Under the pieces are notes generated by a model. It did not search any database. It was given only the letters and a program-made list of their open reading frames with translations, and was not told where the DNA came from. A DNA stretch of 6,843 nucleotides, from positions 1 through 6,843 of the forward strand of contig JAJZFE010000152.1 in the NCBI GenBank assembly GCA_021798655.1. The letters are read 5' to 3'. Position 1 is the first letter of the stretch; the number at the start of each line of letters is the position of its first letter. Shown here in pieces: positions 5,733 through 6,843 of this stretch. Made by a program: the position numbers and the translations under genes. The DNA comes from Acidobacteriota bacterium. Its GTDB lineage: Bacteria; Acidobacteriota; Terriglobia; Terriglobales; Acidobacteriaceae.

Positions 5733-6843
5733 TAATTCCACCCACCGGCAGCGACGTCGGCAACGACCCCGGCCGCCGCAGGTGCATCGCCTCCGCCGTC
5801 ACATCCGTATACTTCAACCCCGCGCCGGTATTGAACAGCACCACACGCTCCCCACGCCTGATCTCCCCACTCGCCAGCAGCGTGTCATACGCCGCCGTAG
5901 CCGCCGCACCCTCCGGCGACAAAAAGATCCCCTCTTCCTTCGCCCAGTCCAGAATCGACGCCAAGATCGCCGCATCCTCCGACGCCACCACCTTCCCTCC
6001 CGACGCCCGCACAATCTCCAGAATGATGTCGTCCCCATACGGCTTCGGCACCCGCAGCCCCGCCGCAAACGTCGCCGCATCTTTGAAGAACTCGCTCGCC
6101 GCCTTCCCTTCCGCAAACGCCCTCTCCACCGGAGCACACCCCGCCGCCTGCAGCGCATACATCCGTGGCCGCCTTCCCTTCACCCAGCCCAACTCCTCCA
6201 TCTCCTCAAACGCCTTCCACATCCCGATCAGCCCCACCCCGCCGCCGGTCGGATAGAACACCGCATCCGGATACTCCCATCCCATCTGCTCCACCAGCTC
6301 ATACCCCATCGTCTTCTTGCCCTCCACGCGGAACGGCTCCTTCAGCGTCGACACATCGAACCATGCGTCCTCCGCCGCCACTCCCGCCTCCCTCTGCCGC
6401 TTCATCTCCTCTCCCACCAGCCTCGCGCAGTCCGAGATCAGCCCATCCACCATCCGCACATCGGCGCCATAGACCACCCCCTCCAGATAGTTCGCAAACG
6501 GCACATCCTTCGGCATAAAGATATGAGCCTTCATCTGTCCTGCCGCCGCATACGCCGCCAGCGCTCCCGCCGCATTGCCTGCCGAAGGCACCGCCAGATG
6601 CCGCAACCCATAGTGCTTCGCCATCGACACGGCCATCGCCAGCCCCCGCGCCTTGAACGTCCCTGTAGGATTCGCCCCCTCTTCCTTCACCATCAGCCCC
6701 TCATACCTGCGGCTGCGCAGCATCGGCGTCCACCCCTCGCCCAGCGTCACCGGCGCCACCTCCGGCAGCACCTCCGCATAGCGCCACATCCCCACACTCG
6801 TTCCCGCTCGCGCAGCAATCTCCGCCACCCGCTCCCGCCGCGC
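5719..6843 (-). CDS. thrC: Threonine synthase, 5'-partial
   Basis: PLP enzyme converting O-phospho-L-homoserine and water to L-threonine and phosphate, the last step of threonine synthesis, in the cytoplasm. Visible from the window edge: about 374 residues. The frame stays open to 6843. The GTG at 6826-6828 is the first start-like codon, but the preceding codons (RRERV) read as protein, so the true start lies outside. Relatives have an N-terminal Cys-rich zinc-ribbon segment that would be in the missing 40-60 residues. Visible motifs: TLGEGWTPML, NPTGTFKARG with the PLP-binding Lys at 6652-6654, PSAGNAAGA, DVSTLKEPFRVEGKKTMGYE, the phosphate-binding GGGVG at 6232-6246, SPEGAA, and FNTGAGLKY. 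DVSTLKEP and EGKKTMGYE favour threonine synthase over threonine dehydratase or cysteine synthase. The TAG stop at 5719-5721 lies inside the convergent FUSC gene. Codons end mainly in G (GCG, GTG, CTG), unlike the plus-strand genes. Confidence 0.93.
   Translation of the reverse strand, partial: ARRERVAEIAARAGTSVGMWRYAEVLPEVAPVTLGEGWTPMLRSRRYEGLMVKEEGANPTGTFKARGLAMAVSMAKHYGLRHLAVPSAGNAAGALAAYAAAGQMKAHIFMPKDVPFANYLEGVVYGADVRMVDGLISDCARLVGEEMKRQREAGVAAEDAWFDVSTLKEPFRVEGKKTMGYELVEQMGWEYPDAVFYPTGGGVGLIGMWKAFEEMEELGWVKGRRPRMYALQAAGCAPVERAFAEGKAASEFFKDAATFAAGLRVPKPYGDDIILEIVRASGGKVVASEDAAILASILDWAKEEGIFLSPEGAAATAAYDTLLASGEIRRGERVVLFNTGAGLKYTDVTAEAMHLRRPGSLPTSLPVGGIITPV

Noticed and set aside
4359..5741. 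A 460-codon open frame on the minus strand opposite the FUSC gene.
   Set aside because: The translation is a low-complexity run of Gly, Glu, Ala and Asp with no domain. It arises because C-ending codons on the plus strand make G-starting codons, and few stops, on the other strand. The FUSC protein on the plus strand is clearly the real product.
6826..6828. GTG as the start of threonine synthase.
   Set aside because: The frame continues upstream to the window edge with threonine synthase-like sequence (RRERVAEIAARAG), and the family has additional N-terminal sequence, so the real start lies beyond 6843.
1..6843. A coordinated novel system (defence, biosynthetic or secretion cluster).
   Set aside because: The five genes belong to ordinary unrelated families and include core metabolism. 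No nuclease, toxin, reverse transcriptase, integrase, repeat array or phage gene is present, and the gene spacing does not indicate one operon.

Overview
The window comes from a GC-rich bacterial chromosome. Codon choice, the M13 peptidase type, the short secreted YHCPG protein and the intergenic GTCATCCTGAGCG motif all fit Acidobacteriota, probably class Terriglobia (Granulicella, Terriglobus or Edaphobacter relatives). That placement is an inference from sequence style; there is no rRNA or other phylogenetic marker here.

Layout: positions 1-1852 hold the last ~616 codons of a secreted M13 (neprilysin/PepO-type) zinc endopeptidase, cut off at its N-terminus by the window edge. A strong hairpin follows directly. 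The 377-bp gap to 2229 is the only sizeable non-coding stretch. It holds that hairpin, a GTCATCCTGAGCG repeat-like element, a possible promoter and a structured leader ending in a run of G that doubles as ribosome binding site. An EamA-family (DMT) transporter follows (2230-3150), then a 93-residue secreted protein with a YHCPG...C motif (3208-3489), then a 728-residue FUSC-family membrane protein (3546-5732) that may be translated from a leaderless mRNA. On the opposite strand lies threonine synthase (5719-6843). Its 3' end overlaps that of the FUSC gene by 14 bp, and its 5' end lies outside the window.

The genes look like an ordinary chromosomal mixture: one exported peptidase, two membrane transporter-type proteins, one small exported protein and one amino-acid biosynthesis enzyme. 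No shared pathway is evident, and I see no mobile element, CRISPR array, tRNA or rRNA. I found no convincing new multi-gene system. The items most worth a second look are the structured G-rich leader of the EamA gene, the leaderless arrangement of the FUSC gene, and a strong strand-dependent difference in synonymous codon choice (C-ending codons on the plus strand, G-ending codons on the minus strand).
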